Origin: Changchengzhania lutea
GTDB lineage: Bacteria; Bacteroidota; Bacteroidia; Flavobacteriales; Flavobacteriaceae
Direction of reading: 5' to 3'
Assembly: GCF_006974145.1 (NCBI RefSeq)
Contig: NZ_CP039456.1
Span: forward strand, 1,952,001 to 2,016,000
DNA: 64,000 nucleotides
Below, one piece after another: positions 1 to 9,673 of the stretch (the first letter of the stretch is position 1; every line of letters starts with the position of its first letter). Position numbers and translations under genes: made by a program. The notes beneath the pieces were generated by a model, which was given only the letters and a program-made list of their open reading frames with translations, had not been told where the DNA came from and ran no database searches.

Positions 1-863
1 ATGGTACACATTTAGGTAATGTTATAACATCGACCTATAGTGATGGTGAGTTTCAACCTTCTTACGAAGAGTCAATTCGAGGAACTCGAATTTTCATCAT
101 AGGTTCAACCAACCCAGGTGCAGAAAACCTTATGGAAATGTTATTGATGATAGATGCTGCAAAACGCGCATCTGCAAGACATATTACAGCTGTTTTACCC
201 TATTTTGGTTGGGCTAGACAAGATAGAAAAGATAAACCCAGAGTACCCATTGCTGCAAAATTAGTAGCTAAAATGTTGGAAACAGCAGGTGCTACGAGGA
301 TTATCACTATGGATCTACATGCCGACCAAATTCAAGGATTTTTTGAAAAGCCTGTAGACCACTTGTATGCATCCACTATTTTTCTGCCGTACTTAAAAAG
401 TCTAAACTTAGATAATTTAACTATTGCGTCACCAGATATGGGTGGATCAAAACGAGCGTATGCTTATTCTAAAGCTTTAGGTTCAGATGTGGTTATCTGT
501 TATAAGCAACGTGCCAAGGCTAATGTGATTTCGCATATGGAACTTATTGGAGATGTTACTGGTAAAAATGTGGTATTGGTAGATGATATGGTGGACACCG
601 CAGGAACACTAACCAAAGCAGCGGATTTAATGATGGAAAGAGGCGCACTTAGCGTGAGAGCTATTTGTACACACCCTTTATTATCTGGGGATGCCTATGA
701 AAAATTAAAAAACTCAAAACTGGAAGAGCTTATAGTAACCGACTCTATTCCTGTAACACAGGAAAGTGATAAAATTAGAGTCTTAAGTTGTGCAGATTTA
801 TTTGCAGATGTTATGGACAAAGTGCATCACAATAAATCAATAAGCTCACAATTTGTAATGTAG
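1..863 (+). CDS. prs: Ribose-phosphate pyrophosphokinase (5' partial)
   Basis: Makes PRPP from ribose 5-phosphate and ATP for nucleotide, His and Trp synthesis; cytosolic. The frame is open from base 3, well upstream of the first internal ATG at 132, and the upstream part reads as family sequence (TYSDGEFQPSYEESIRGTRI), so the gene starts before the window and 286 residues are visible. Visible signatures are the ENLMEMLLMIDAAKRASA helix, PYFGWARQDRKDKPRVPIAA (ATP-binding/flexible loop), TMDLHADQIQGFF, the SPDMGGSKRA segment and the PRPP-binding loop VLVDDMVDTAGTL. It lies upstream of rplY and pth, an order common in flavobacteria. Only the missing 5' end is uncertain. Confidence 0.97.
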   Translation, partial: GTHLGNVITSTYSDGEFQPSYEESIRGTRIFIIGSTNPGAENLMEMLLMIDAAKRASARHITAVLPYFGWARQDRKDKPRVPIAAKLVAKMLETAGATRIITMDLHADQIQGFFEKPVDHLYASTIFLPYLKSLNLDNLTIASPDMGGSKRAYAYSKALGSDVVICYKQRAKANVISHMELIGDVTGKNVVLVDDMVDTAGTLTKAADLMMERGALSVRAICTHPLLSGDAYEKLKNSKLEELIVTDSIPVTQESDKIRVLSCADLFADVMDKVHHNKSISSQFVM

Positions 864-912
864 TCCCATCTCTCCCAATAATTATCGGGATTCCCAAAGG
901 GAAGGAGTGGTT
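864..912. repeat. Intergenic hairpin-type repeat after prs
   Basis: Directly after the prs stop lies an imperfect inverted repeat: CCCATCTCTCCC is roughly complementary to GGGAAGGAGTGG, with an inner segment CCCAATAATTATCGGGA. The inner part resembles the TCCCGATAGCTATCGGGA palindrome seen again at 1647-1664, so both probably belong to the same class of flavobacterial intergenic palindromes. It may help to end or process the prs transcript, but it has no T-run. Confidence 0.45.
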
Positions 913-951
913 ATAATAATGAATAATAATAGTTAACTATAAATTTTTAAA

Positions 952-1611
952 ATGAAATCAATTACAATCGACGGATCTCAAAGAGAAAGCGTGGGCAAGA
1001 AAGCAACAAAAGCCTTACGTAATGCTGGTCAGGTTCCTTGCGTATTATACGGAGGAGATAAGCCAGTTCACTTTTCAGCAAACGAATTAGCATTCTCAAA
1101 ACTTGTATACACGCCTAATGCGCATACAGTTGTGATTGCTTTAGACAATGGTGAAACATTAAATGCCGTATTACAGGACATTCAATTTCACCCAGTAACA
1201 GACAGAATTTTACACGTAGATTTTTATCAATTATTTGAAGATAAAGAAATTGCGTTAAATATCCCTGTTAATCTTGTAGGAAACTCAAGAGGGGTTAAAA
1301 ATGGTGGTGTTTTAAGAAGAAACAACAGAAAATTACGTATTAAGGCGCTTCCGGCAAACTTGCCAGATTTTATCGAAATAGATATTACGCCTTTGAAAGT
1401 AGGTGATAAAGTAGCAGTTGGCGATTTACCACGTGAAGACTATACGTTCTTACATACTGACAACACAGTAGTTTGTCAAATCAAAACAGCAAGAACAGCT
1501 ATTGTTGATGAAGAAGATGAAGAAGAAGGTGTTGAAGGAGCTGAAGGAGCAACAGAAGCAGGAGATGTTCCAGCAACTGAAACGGATGATGTCGCAGCAG
1601 TAAAAGAATAA
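952..1611 (+). CDS. rplY: 50S ribosomal protein L25 / general stress protein Ctc
   Basis: Binds 5S rRNA in the large ribosomal subunit. The 219 residues match the long Ctc/TL5 form. An N-terminal L25 domain (about 1-90) opens with [20 protein letters not shown] and contains [12 protein letters not shown] and the [14 protein letters not shown] strand. A C-terminal TL5-type beta domain covers about 95-180. The end is a very acidic low-complexity tail ([19 protein letters not shown]) of the kind many Bacteroidota L25 proteins carry. Both prs and pth flank it on the same strand; a strong hairpin terminator follows, so prs-rplY may be one unit and pth another. Confidence 0.97.
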   Translation: MKSITIDGSQRESVGKKATKALRNAGQVPCVLYGGDKPVHFSANELAFSKLVYTPNAHTVVIALDNGETLNAVLQDIQFHPVTDRILHVDFYQLFEDKEIALNIPVNLVGNSRGVKNGGVLRRNNRKLRIKALPANLPDFIEIDITPLKVGDKVAVGDLPREDYTFLHTDNTVVCQIKTARTAIVDEEDEEEGVEGAEGATEAGDVPATETDDVAAVKE

Positions 1612-1634
1612 ATTATTCTTAATTCATAATATTT

Positions 1635-1682
1635 AAAAGCATTCTGTCCCGATAGCTATCGGGATTAAGAATGCTTTTTTAT
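1635..1682 (+). terminator. Intrinsic terminator after rplY
   Basis: Outer stem AAAAGCATTCT (1635-1645) pairs with AGAATGCTTTT (1668-1678). Nested inside is the perfect palindrome CCCGATAGCTATCGGG, and a T-rich tract follows. The A-tract on the left would also let it work on the minus strand. Confidence 0.85.
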
Positions 1683-1702
1683 TTTTACAAAAACAAACTT
1701 TT

Positions 1703-2329
1703 ATGTGCGGGTTTTTACGCTATTTATTTAAGAAGAAACGGTATATAGAAGAAACAGATGCTATGAAAAAATTTTTAATTGTTGGTTTAGGAAATATTGG
1801 TGCTCAATATCATAATACACGGCATAATATAGGTTTTAAGATTTTAGACCATTTTGCATCTTTAGAAGATTTAAATTTTGAAACCCAAAAACTTGGTGAT
1901 ATAGCGACCTATAAACTAAAAGGAAGAACGTTTATATTTTTAAAGCCAAGTACATTTATGAATTTAAGTGGAAAGGCCGTTTTGTACTGGTTACAAAAAG
2001 AAAATATACCATTAGAAAATTTACTTATCGTTACAGACGACCTTAATCTCCCATTCGGAAATATTAGACTTAAAACAAAAGGAAGTGATGGTGGCCATAA
2101 CGGTTTAAAAGATATTCAAGACAAATTGAACACCACCAAATACAACAGATTCCGCTTCGGGATTAGTGATGCCTTTAGTACAGGACGCCAAGTGGATTAT
2201 GTTTTAGGAGATTGGACAAATGATGAGAATAGCAAGCTAAAAGAACGTCTTGACCTCTCCTGTGATCTTATAAAATCTTTTGCACTTTCCGGTGTCAATA
2301 ATACTATGAATACTTTTAACGGAAAGTAA
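1703..2329 (+). CDS. pth: Peptidyl-tRNA hydrolase
   Basis: Cleaves peptidyl-tRNA released from stalled ribosomes. The core begins at MKKFLIVGLGNIGAQYHNTRHNIGF: the Asn of GLGN and the His of TRHNIGF are the expected active-site residues, and the conserved Asp (TDDLNLPFG) and Asn (GSDGGHNGL) follow. From 1703 the protein has a 20-residue basic N-terminal extension; starting at the internal ATG (1763) gives 188 residues, the classic bacterial length. I keep 1703 because I recall similar extensions in flavobacterial homologues, but 1763 is a real alternative. It ends 7 bases before the convergent protease gene, with no terminator in the gap. Confidence 0.95.
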   Translation: MCGFLRYLFKKKRYIEETDAMKKFLIVGLGNIGAQYHNTRHNIGFKILDHFASLEDLNFETQKLGDIATYKLKGRTFIFLKPSTFMNLSGKAVLYWLQKENIPLENLLIVTDDLNLPFGNIRLKTKGSDGGHNGLKDIQDKLNTTKYNRFRFGISDAFSTGRQVDYVLGDWTNDENSKLKERLDLSCDLIKSFALSGVNNTMNTFNGK

Positions 2330-2336
2330 AAGGGAA

Positions 2337-5300
2337 TTATTTCACAACCATTTTTTTAATGGCAGATTTAGTACCGTCACTTATTTTTAATACATAAACC
2401 CCCGAACTTAAATTGTAAAAATCCACCTGTTCTTTTAAATCTCCTGTGCCATTTAGTTTTATATTACCTATAAAATGTCCTCTTATATCAAAAACTTCAA
2501 GGGTAATGGCTCTTGTAAGTGAGCCATTTAATTTAATAGTGAATTGTCCATTATTTGGATTCGGAAATACTAATAAGTTTTCAAATCCGTTTGCTTCAAT
2601 AGATTTGGTTGGTAGTATATATAAACTATAATCTTCAACCTCAGCTTCCAATCCATTTTCAGTGGGTAAAAGTTCTTGGTTTTGAAAATCGCCATTATAT
2701 TTTGTAGCAATTCTCATGGTTGTTTTTCCTAAAACAGCATCAATTGGGATGTAGATTGTAAATGGGGAGTTGCTAGATGGGTTATTGTTAACATTGGTTG
2801 CTTCTCCTAAATTGTATTCTTCACCTGGATCTGTGAAATTATTATTTTGATTCCAATCGATCCAAGCCTTTGTAGCTGTTGTAAAATCTCTTTCGGTACT
2901 AACATTTACTGTCAAATCATATTCTTCATCTCTACTAACCTCGGTAGGTATAGAGGTATAATTACTATATTCTGAAGGTTTTTCAGATACTTGATTAATA
3001 GTGTTGAACTTAACTAAAGTTATAGAAGTATCATAGCTTAAATTTGACGATAAAACTGTAAGGGCATAATCTTCAACTTCTCCGTCAAAACCGCTCTCGC
3101 ATGAAATAGGAACACCTTCACCATCCCATTTTGTGGAAATACGCATCACTATATTATCTAAAACGGCGTCAGCAGGGATAGTTATCGATAGAGGGGAATT
3201 AGAGGTTGGTCCATTAGTTACGTTAGTGGCAAAACCTAAATCATAAAGTTCATCCACATTATCAAAGCTACAATTTTTGTTCCAATCTATCCAAGCCACG
3301 GTATTTGTTGTAAAGGCTCCAGCGGTATTAACATTCACGGTTAAATTATAAGAACTGTTTCTATTTACATCTGTTGAAGTTGATCTATAATCACTATATC
3401 CAGAGGGTTTTCCTGAAGCATTATTTATGGTGTTAAATTGTACAAGCGTTGTACTTGTTGCATAATCAGTGTTTCCTTCAGAATTACAGACTTGATTAAA
3501 AAATGGAAAATTTATAGTTTCATTTTTCACTCTTGACATTGCGGTTCCTGTGAGAACTAAAGGATAATCACCTTGAGCTACAGAACCCAAATCGCTAATG
3601 ACTATGGTTACATTGCCCGAAGAATTTAAATTACTTGGTAAAAAAGTGACTGTTGAACTTCCTGGGTTTCCGCTTAAACTAAACACTGTATTTTCAGAAA
3701 AACCATTGGACGCAACATAATCAAAATTATAGGTTGCTGTGGTGCCTTGACATGAAATAGGATCTAATACTGCATCAACCATAAAAAAATCTGGATTTGG
3801 TGATATTGAAAAATCAAAATCGGAAACATCATAAAAAATATTGTCTGCTGCTTCTATTAATAGTCGTGCTTTTGACGTATTTGAAATGCTTGGAACAGTA
3901 TACATAAAAGAACCATCATTAGGTGTATTATTTGCTATGGTAGTAGGAAACGTTATACCGCTATCGGTTGATAATCTAATGTTTACATTTTGACAATTAA
4001 TAGTACCATTTGTAGTTTGTCCAACTTCCCATTCAATTGTTTGGGTAGAACCTTGAGGCCAACTTACTGGGTTAGATACTGTGAAGGGAGCCACGTTTTC
4101 AACGGTTATTCGCATCCGGTCATAGCTTGACTGCCCACCTGTTGGTAATATCGGTGTTCGATCTCTAACAGTTAATGCCCAATTTAAGTCCCTCGCAACT
4201 GATGATGCCGTTTCCCAATCACTACCCAAAGTAGGGTTTGTTTGCGTTATGCTGCCTTCTAATACACTACTAAAACGGGGAATATATCTGTCTGGAGAAC
4301 TTGTTGGAGGCAACGATCTGTTTATTGATCCAGAAGATAAATTAGGACCAAAATTTAAATAGTCGGTTTTACCACTATCAATTTGCTCCCAACAGTAGGT
4401 GAGATTGTCACCACCATTGGCATCAGTGGCAAATCCTTTTAAAATATATGGTGTACTGGCAGGAATATTATAATTGCTTCCAGCATTAGCAATAGGTGGG
4501 TTGTTAGTAATAGCTTCGGTTGTTTGGCAATTTTTTGTACTTAAGTTATCTAGTATTTGTTTAATACTGTGGTAATGGAAATAATCATCGCTATTTAACG
4601 CTACATTGTTTGGGCTATTCAACTCAAGTCCAGCATAGGCCATGACTGTTGATCCGTTACCAGGTTCTGAATTAACACCGAATCCTTCAGATTCAAAAGC
4701 CCAAGTATGGTTGGCTCCCATTTGGTGTCCTATTTCGTGTGCTACAAAATTTAAATCGAAAGTATCCCCCTCAGGGACACCATCTGCAGGAGAGGTAAAG
4801 GCACTACCTTTAGAACCGTCAGTACACACACAACCAATACAACCCGCGTTGCCACCGCCTCCAGTGGCTCCAAATAAATGGCCAATATCGTACGCTGCCT
4901 CTCCAATAGCGGTAGTTAAAGTGCTTTGAATTTCATTGCTCCATGCCCCATCAACACCTGTGCTTGCTGGAGAATAAGGATCTGTCGAAGCATCGGTATA
5001 AATTATATCCAGCGCATCTACCAGTTCAAATCTAACAGCCATATCGGTTTCAAATATTTCATTAACTCTATTTAATGAGGCATTGATAGCAGACAAAGCA
5101 CCCATAACCGTTCCGCCATGATATACTGTATATTCGCCTGTTACAGAAATAGCTATTCTAAATTTTTGAAGCGTTTGATCATTTGCGCCACCTTCATCAA
5201 TTTTTGAAGATGTAGCATTTTTATTAAAATTGGAGTTTAGTTCGTTTTCAGTTAAACATTTAAAACTTTTGGTCGATATTTTTTCTTCTCTATTATATAG

Positions 5301-5786
5301 CACATAGTTGTTTCTCTCTTTAACTACGGGTTGCATAAAAACTGTGGGCCTATCACTGTACGTAATCATCGTCTGTAATCCTTGAGGCGACATACTCATA
5401 CGTAGTCGTGCCCCAGAATTAGTGGCACTTATACCTATATAGGATTTAATCTCGGGAAATTTTGCGCTTAAACTCGGAGAAAAAACAGGTGTCTCATAGA
5501 TTTTAAAAGATTCTATTTGCCCATTAAGACCTGGTACGTTAACAATAGGAGGGCTTTTTTCTGAAAGCTTATTTCTTAATGGCGCCTTGGAAAGCTCATT
5601 TTTAAATAATGCCGTATTTAATTCAAAAACATGTGCTTTTTTTGAATTAATATTTAATTTTTCAATGACTTTTGCGTCCTTCGTGCTATTGACTTCTTTC
5701 CATAAATTATTTTGCGAAATCGCTGAAGATGTCATTAAAACTATGGCTAGTAATAAAACATGATGTAATTTTGCTTTCATGGACAT
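2337..5786 (-). CDS. Secreted reprolysin-like zinc metalloprotease with GEVED domains and T9SS sorting domain
   Basis: A 1149-residue exported protein. The signal peptide is about residues 1-24 (LLAIVLMTSSAISQ). The catalytic domain carries the zinc site HEIGHQMGANH near residues 350-360, an adamalysin/reprolysin-type HExxHxxGxxH, preceded by a Cys-rich GGGGNAGCIGCVC loop. Beta-sandwich modules follow, then two GEVED-like repeats of the same build (ends GEVEDYALTV near 905 and EAEVEDYSLY near 1050), each with TKAWIDWNQN / TVAWIDWNKN cores. The last 80 residues are a type A T9SS sorting domain (VFPNPNNGQFTI ... GVYVLKISDG ... KKMVVK), so export past the outer membrane by the Por system is expected. 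Natural substrates cannot be told from sequence. Confidence 0.93.
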   Translation of the reverse strand: MSMKAKLHHVLLLAIVLMTSSAISQNNLWKEVNSTKDAKVIEKLNINSKKAHVFELNTALFKNELSKAPLRNKLSEKSPPIVNVPGLNGQIESFKIYETPVFSPSLSAKFPEIKSYIGISATNSGARLRMSMSPQGLQTMITYSDRPTVFMQPVVKERNNYVLYNREEKISTKSFKCLTENELNSNFNKNATSSKIDEGGANDQTLQKFRIAISVTGEYTVYHGGTVMGALSAINASLNRVNEIFETDMAVRFELVDALDIIYTDASTDPYSPASTGVDGAWSNEIQSTLTTAIGEAAYDIGHLFGATGGGGNAGCIGCVCTDGSKGSAFTSPADGVPEGDTFDLNFVAHEIGHQMGANHTWAFESEGFGVNSEPGNGSTVMAYAGLELNSPNNVALNSDDYFHYHSIKQILDNLSTKNCQTTEAITNNPPIANAGSNYNIPASTPYILKGFATDANGGDNLTYCWEQIDSGKTDYLNFGPNLSSGSINRSLPPTSSPDRYIPRFSSVLEGSITQTNPTLGSDWETASSVARDLNWALTVRDRTPILPTGGQSSYDRMRITVENVAPFTVSNPVSWPQGSTQTIEWEVGQTTNGTINCQNVNIRLSTDSGITFPTTIANNTPNDGSFMYTVPSISNTSKARLLIEAADNIFYDVSDFDFSISPNPDFFMVDAVLDPISCQGTTATYNFDYVASNGFSENTVFSLSGNPGSSTVTFLPSNLNSSGNVTIVISDLGSVAQGDYPLVLTGTAMSRVKNETINFPFFNQVCNSEGNTDYATSTTLVQFNTINNASGKPSGYSDYRSTSTDVNRNSSYNLTVNVNTAGAFTTNTVAWIDWNKNCSFDNVDELYDLGFATNVTNGPTSNSPLSITIPADAVLDNIVMRISTKWDGEGVPISCESGFDGEVEDYALTVLSSNLSYDTSITLVKFNTINQVSEKPSEYSNYTSIPTEVSRDEEYDLTVNVSTERDFTTATKAWIDWNQNNNFTDPGEEYNLGEATNVNNNPSSNSPFTIYIPIDAVLGKTTMRIATKYNGDFQNQELLPTENGLEAEVEDYSLYILPTKSIEANGFENLLVFPNPNNGQFTIKLNGSLTRAITLEVFDIRGHFIGNIKLNGTGDLKEQVDFYNLSSGVYVLKISDGTKSAIKKMVVK

Positions 5787-5859
5787 TTAGGGAAATTTTA
5801 TTTACACTATTAAGACAAATCTAACTTTTTTTGGTGAAATTAGCAATTGAACGTTTTTT

Positions 5860-6795
5860 ATGAGTGAAGTAAAAAATATTGAAACTTACAAAGCCTCGGA
5901 TGCTACCGTGGTTACCATTGGTACTTTTGATGGTGTTCATGTGGGCCATCAAAAAATAATTAACCGTTTAATTGCTACTGGCAAGGAGCACAACCTGAAG
6001 TCGGTTATCCTTACTTTTTTTCCACACCCGAGAATGGTGCTTCAAAAAGATTCCAATATCAAATTGATAAATACCATTCAAGAACGTCGCGATATTTTGG
6101 ATGATTTAGGATTGGATTATTTATTGGTCAAGGAATTTACCAAGGAATTTTCACGGCTCTCGGCAGAAGATTTTGTTAAAACAATTTTAGTAGATACCCT
6201 TCATGCTAAAAAAGTGATTATTGGGTACGACCATAGATTTGGAAGAAACAGAAACGCTAGTATTAAAGATTTAAAGCATTTTGGAACGCTCTATAATTTC
6301 GAAGTTGAAGAAATTTCAGCTAAGGACATTGATGCAGTTGCTGTAAGTTCTACAAAAATTAGAAGTGCTTTAAGCATTGGCGATATTTCTAAAGCAAACG
6401 CTTTCCTGGGGTATAATTTTATGCTTCATGGGGAGGTGGTTAAGGGCAAAGGTTTAGGGAGACAATTAGATTTCCCAACGGCGAATCTTAACATTAAAGA
6501 AGACTATAAATTGATCCCAAAACAAGGCTCCTATATTGTGAGGGCTACAATAGCCAATAAGCTTGTTTATGGAATGATGAATATTGGGGTTAATCCAACA
6601 GTACATGGAGAAAAGGAAACTATTGAAATCCATTTTTTTAATTTTAGTAGCGATATTTATGGACGGTTTATTAAAGTAGAACTGTTAGAACGTCTTCGCG
6701 ATGAGCAAAAATTTGACCATGTGGACGATTTAAAATATCAATTGTTAAAAGATAAGGAAATAGCACTTAAATACATCGCGCTGCACCATGCTTAA
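5860..6795 (+). CDS. ribF: Bifunctional riboflavin kinase / FAD synthetase
   Basis: Phosphorylates riboflavin to FMN and adenylates FMN to FAD. Residues 1-180 form the nucleotidyltransferase half: TIGTFDGVHVGHQKII is the HxGH-type site, then TFFPHPRMVL, GYDHRFGRNR and the SSTKIRSAL motif. Residues 185-305 form the riboflavin kinase half, with GEVVKGKGLGRQLDFPTANL and the PTVHGEKETIEIHFF strand. At 311 residues it is full length. Its stop overlaps the start of the HTTM gene by 8 bases, which suggests translational coupling. It is divergent from the protease gene, with a 73-base shared upstream region. Confidence 0.96.
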   Translation: MSEVKNIETYKASDATVVTIGTFDGVHVGHQKIINRLIATGKEHNLKSVILTFFPHPRMVLQKDSNIKLINTIQERRDILDDLGLDYLLVKEFTKEFSRLSAEDFVKTILVDTLHAKKVIIGYDHRFGRNRNASIKDLKHFGTLYNFEVEEISAKDIDAVAVSSTKIRSALSIGDISKANAFLGYNFMLHGEVVKGKGLGRQLDFPTANLNIKEDYKLIPKQGSYIVRATIANKLVYGMMNIGVNPTVHGEKETIEIHFFNFSSDIYGRFIKVELLERLRDEQKFDHVDDLKYQLLKDKEIALKYIALHHA

Positions 6796-8116
6796 TAAAT
6801 GGCTTTTTAAACATATAGACAATTCGGCTTTAATTGTATTTCGTATTATTTTTGGGCTGCTTTGCTTTTTAGAGTCGGTTGGCGCGATCTTTACGGGATG
6901 GATAAAACGCACCTTAATAATTCCAGAATTCACATTTTCATTTATAGGCTTCGAATGGTTGCAACCGTTGCCTGGAAACGGCATGTACATCTATTATGCT
7001 ATAATGGGTGTTTTCGGTTTGATGATCATGGTAGGCTACAAATACCGATTGAGCATGATAGGTTTTACTGTCATGTGGTCGGCAACGTATTTAATGCAGA
7101 AATCATCCTATAACAACCACTATTATTTATTGATGCTATTAAGTAGTATTATGGTGGTTTTACCAGCAAATAAATACGCTTCAATAGATGTAAAACAAAA
7201 TCCAAAATTAAGAAGTATTTCTATGCCACAATGGTGCCGATTAATTTTTGTGGTTCAATTGTTTATTGTTTATACATACGCATCGGTTGCCAAGTTTTAT
7301 CCAGATTGGTTGGATACCACTGTTATGGAGATTCTGATGAAAAGCAAAGCTGATTATTATGTAGTGGGCGATGTGCTTCAACTAAAATGGGTGCATTATA
7401 TTTTAGCCTATGGAGGCATATTATTTGACGGCTTGATAATTCCGGCACTGTTATATAAGCGCACGAGAAAATATGCTTTTATAATATCTATTTTCTTTCA
7501 TCTCTTTAATTCCTTCATATTTCAAATCGGTATTTTTCCTTATTTGTCATTAGCATTTACATTGTTCTTTTTCGAACCAAGAACCATTCAAAAACTATTT
7601 TTAAAGAAGAAACCCTTTTACAACGCGGATGAAATCATCGTTCCAAGTTATAGAAACAGTCTTGTTCTGGGTTTTTCAATCTATTTTATTTTTCAAATGC
7701 TTTTGCCTTTGCGGCAGCATGTTATTAAAGGTAATGTGCTTTGGACCGAAGAAGGCCACCGATTGTCTTGGCGCATGATGCTGAGATCTAAAAGTGGAGT
7801 TGCCAATTACAGGCTTGAAAATAAAACAACTGGTGAGACGAGCTATGTTAAATTGGATGAGTATTTAACTAAAAAGCAAATACGCACCGCAAGTGTAAAA
7901 CCAGACGCGATTTGGCAATTCTCACAATACCTTAGAAAGGAATTTGAGGCGCAAGGGCAGGAGATATCGGTCTATGTAGACTGCCAAGTAAAAGTAAACG
8001 GGAGGCCTTATAAAAAACTCATTGATTCAGAAGTGGATTTAGCTCATGCGAAATGGGAAATTTTTAAGCACAATACTTGGATTTTGCCTTACAATCAAGG
8101 CCCTGTTAAAAATTGA
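6788..8116 (+). CDS. HTTM-domain integral membrane protein (gamma-carboxylase-like)
   Basis: A 442-residue polytopic protein of the HTTM (horizontally transferred transmembrane) class, related to vitamin K-dependent gamma-carboxylase. About residues 15-310 hold the membrane helices, with a WLFKHIDNSALIVFRIIFGLL start, MQKSSYNNHYYLLMLLSSIMVVLPAN and a QLFIVYTYASVAKFYPDWL segment of the type found in this family. The C-terminal 130 residues are soluble (EEGHRLSWRMMLRSKSG ... VKVNGRPYKKLIDSEVDLA). The ATG lies inside the last codons of ribF. The substrate is unknown; carboxylase activity should not be assumed, since most bacterial HTTM proteins have no assigned reaction. Confidence 0.85.
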   Translation: MLNKWLFKHIDNSALIVFRIIFGLLCFLESVGAIFTGWIKRTLIIPEFTFSFIGFEWLQPLPGNGMYIYYAIMGVFGLMIMVGYKYRLSMIGFTVMWSATYLMQKSSYNNHYYLLMLLSSIMVVLPANKYASIDVKQNPKLRSISMPQWCRLIFVVQLFIVYTYASVAKFYPDWLDTTVMEILMKSKADYYVVGDVLQLKWVHYILAYGGILFDGLIIPALLYKRTRKYAFIISIFFHLFNSFIFQIGIFPYLSLAFTLFFFEPRTIQKLFLKKKPFYNADEIIVPSYRNSLVLGFSIYFIFQMLLPLRQHVIKGNVLWTEEGHRLSWRMMLRSKSGVANYRLENKTTGETSYVKLDEYLTKKQIRTASVKPDAIWQFSQYLRKEFEAQGQEISVYVDCQVKVNGRPYKKLIDSEVDLAHAKWEIFKHNTWILPYNQGPVKN

Positions 8117-8195
8117 TACTTCATAAATTCTACAGGAATATGTCTTCTAAGATTGCTGTTATATAAAAGGCGGTAATCAAAGTAAAAAATAGTGC

Positions 8196-8224
8196 TTGAC
8201 TCTCTTTGTAATTCGCTAAATTTG
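8196..8224 (+). promoter_or_regulatory. Candidate promoter for serS
   Basis: A -33 type TTG (8196-8198) lies 18 bases upstream of TAAATTTG (8217-8224), which fits the Bacteroidota -7 consensus TAnnTTTG. Transcription would begin around 8230, giving a short leader of roughly a dozen bases before the serS ATG at 8244. Confidence 0.5.
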
Positions 8225-8243
8225 TGGCTTAAATTTTCCACAA

Positions 8244-9515
8244 ATGTTACAAGTACCATTTATTAGAGAACATAGAGATTTGGTTATAACGCGATTGGCA
8301 AAACGTAATATAGATGTTACTGAAACCATTGATGAGGTTATTGCCTTAGATGAAGAGCGCCGCCGTATACAGACAGCATTAGATAATACCTTGGCAGAAT
8401 CTAATGCATTGTCAAAGGAAATTGGCATGATGTACAAAAGTGGGGAAGTACAAAAGGCGAATCTTTTAAAAGAAAAAACAAGTCAGTTGAAAGAAGCATC
8501 GAAAACGCTTAATGAAGCACTTAATGCAACATCGGAATCGTTGACAGAGATACTTTATAAAATCCCCAACGTGCCACACGAAAGTGTTCCAGCAGGCAAC
8601 ACAGAGGAGGATAACGAAGAGGTTTTTAGAGAAGGCGAGATTCCCAAATTATTTGATGGTGCCATTCCGCATTGGGAGCTTGCAAAGAAATATGATATCA
8701 TCGACTTTGAGTTGGGCAACAAGATTACAGGAGCTGGTTTTCCGGTATATAAAGGCAAAGGTGCAAGATTACAACGCGCATTAATTGCCTACTTTTTAGA
8801 TAAAAATACTGAAGCTGGGTATACCGAATATCAGTTACCACTTTTGGTAAATGAAGCATCAGGGTTTGGTACAGGACAATTGCCAGATAAGGAAGGTCAA
8901 ATGTATCACGTTACTGAGGATAATTTATATTTAATTCCTACAGCTGAGGTTCCGGGGACTAATATTTTTAGAGATACCTTACTAAATGAAATCGAGTTAC
9001 CCATTGGTATTACTGGCTACACGCCTTGTTTTAGAAGGGAAGCAGGTAGTTACGGAGCACACGTAAGAGGCTTGAATAGATTACACCAATTTGATAAAGT
9101 AGAAATACTTCGCGTGGAGCACCCAAGTAATTCTTATAAGGCTATAGATGGCATGGTCGCACACGTAAAGTCCATTTTACAAGACTTAAAATTACCTTAT
9201 AGAATATTGAGATTATGTGGCGGGGATTTAGGGTTTACCGCTGCATTGACTTACGATTTTGAGGTGTTTTCTACGGCACAGGATAGGTGGTTAGAAATTT
9301 CTTCGGTTTCTAATTTTGAGACATTTCAAGCAAATCGCTTAAAATTACGTTTCAAGAATAGCGATGGTAAAAATGAGTTGGCGCATACGCTCAATGGCAG
9401 TTCATTAGCACTTCCTAGAGTGCTTGCAGGCATCTTAGAGAATTACCAGATCGCTGACGGAATTGTTATTCCAGAGGTTTTACAAGCCTATACAGGATTT
9501 AGTAAAATTGATTAA
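8244..9515 (+). CDS. serS: Seryl-tRNA synthetase
   Basis: Charges tRNA-Ser. The 423-residue class II synthetase opens with MLQVPFIREHRDLVITRLAKRN and has the long antiparallel coiled-coil arm at about 27-100. The core shows TGTGQLPDKEGQMY-like substrate loop sequence (FGTGQLPDKEGQMYHV), TAEVPGTNIFRD, class II motif 2 (TPCFRREAGSYG ... RLHQFDKVEI) and motif 3 (TLNGSSLALPRVLAGILENYQ, near the C-terminus). No gap or shift is apparent. It has its own promoter candidate and its own terminator, so it looks monocistronic. Confidence 0.97.
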   Translation: MLQVPFIREHRDLVITRLAKRNIDVTETIDEVIALDEERRRIQTALDNTLAESNALSKEIGMMYKSGEVQKANLLKEKTSQLKEASKTLNEALNATSESLTEILYKIPNVPHESVPAGNTEEDNEEVFREGEIPKLFDGAIPHWELAKKYDIIDFELGNKITGAGFPVYKGKGARLQRALIAYFLDKNTEAGYTEYQLPLLVNEASGFGTGQLPDKEGQMYHVTEDNLYLIPTAEVPGTNIFRDTLLNEIELPIGITGYTPCFRREAGSYGAHVRGLNRLHQFDKVEILRVEHPSNSYKAIDGMVAHVKSILQDLKLPYRILRLCGGDLGFTAALTYDFEVFSTAQDRWLEISSVSNFETFQANRLKLRFKNSDGKNELAHTLNGSSLALPRVLAGILENYQIADGIVIPEVLQAYTGFSKID

Positions 9516-9577
9516 ATATTGATAAAAATCTTACATAATATATCTAAATTTGAATTTTTATCCGATAAAGTGTAAAT

Positions 9578-9602
9578 AAAAAACGTTGTTCAACGATTTT
9601 TA
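9578..9602 (+). terminator. Intrinsic terminator after serS
   Basis: AAAACGTTG and CAACGATTTT form a short stem with a TT loop and one bulged A, followed by a T-rich run, 60 bases after the serS stop. Confidence 0.6.
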
Positions 9603-9673
9603 TTAAAAATCTTTTGCATTTCGACATATATTATAGAAGTTAGCAGGACCAAAATCTACTTAACCTACTAACC

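Noticed and set aside
4642-4929. 95-codon frame on the plus strand
   Set aside because: It is the reverse complement of the metalloprotease zinc-site region, whose motifs are convincing; the plus frame shows no family sequence.
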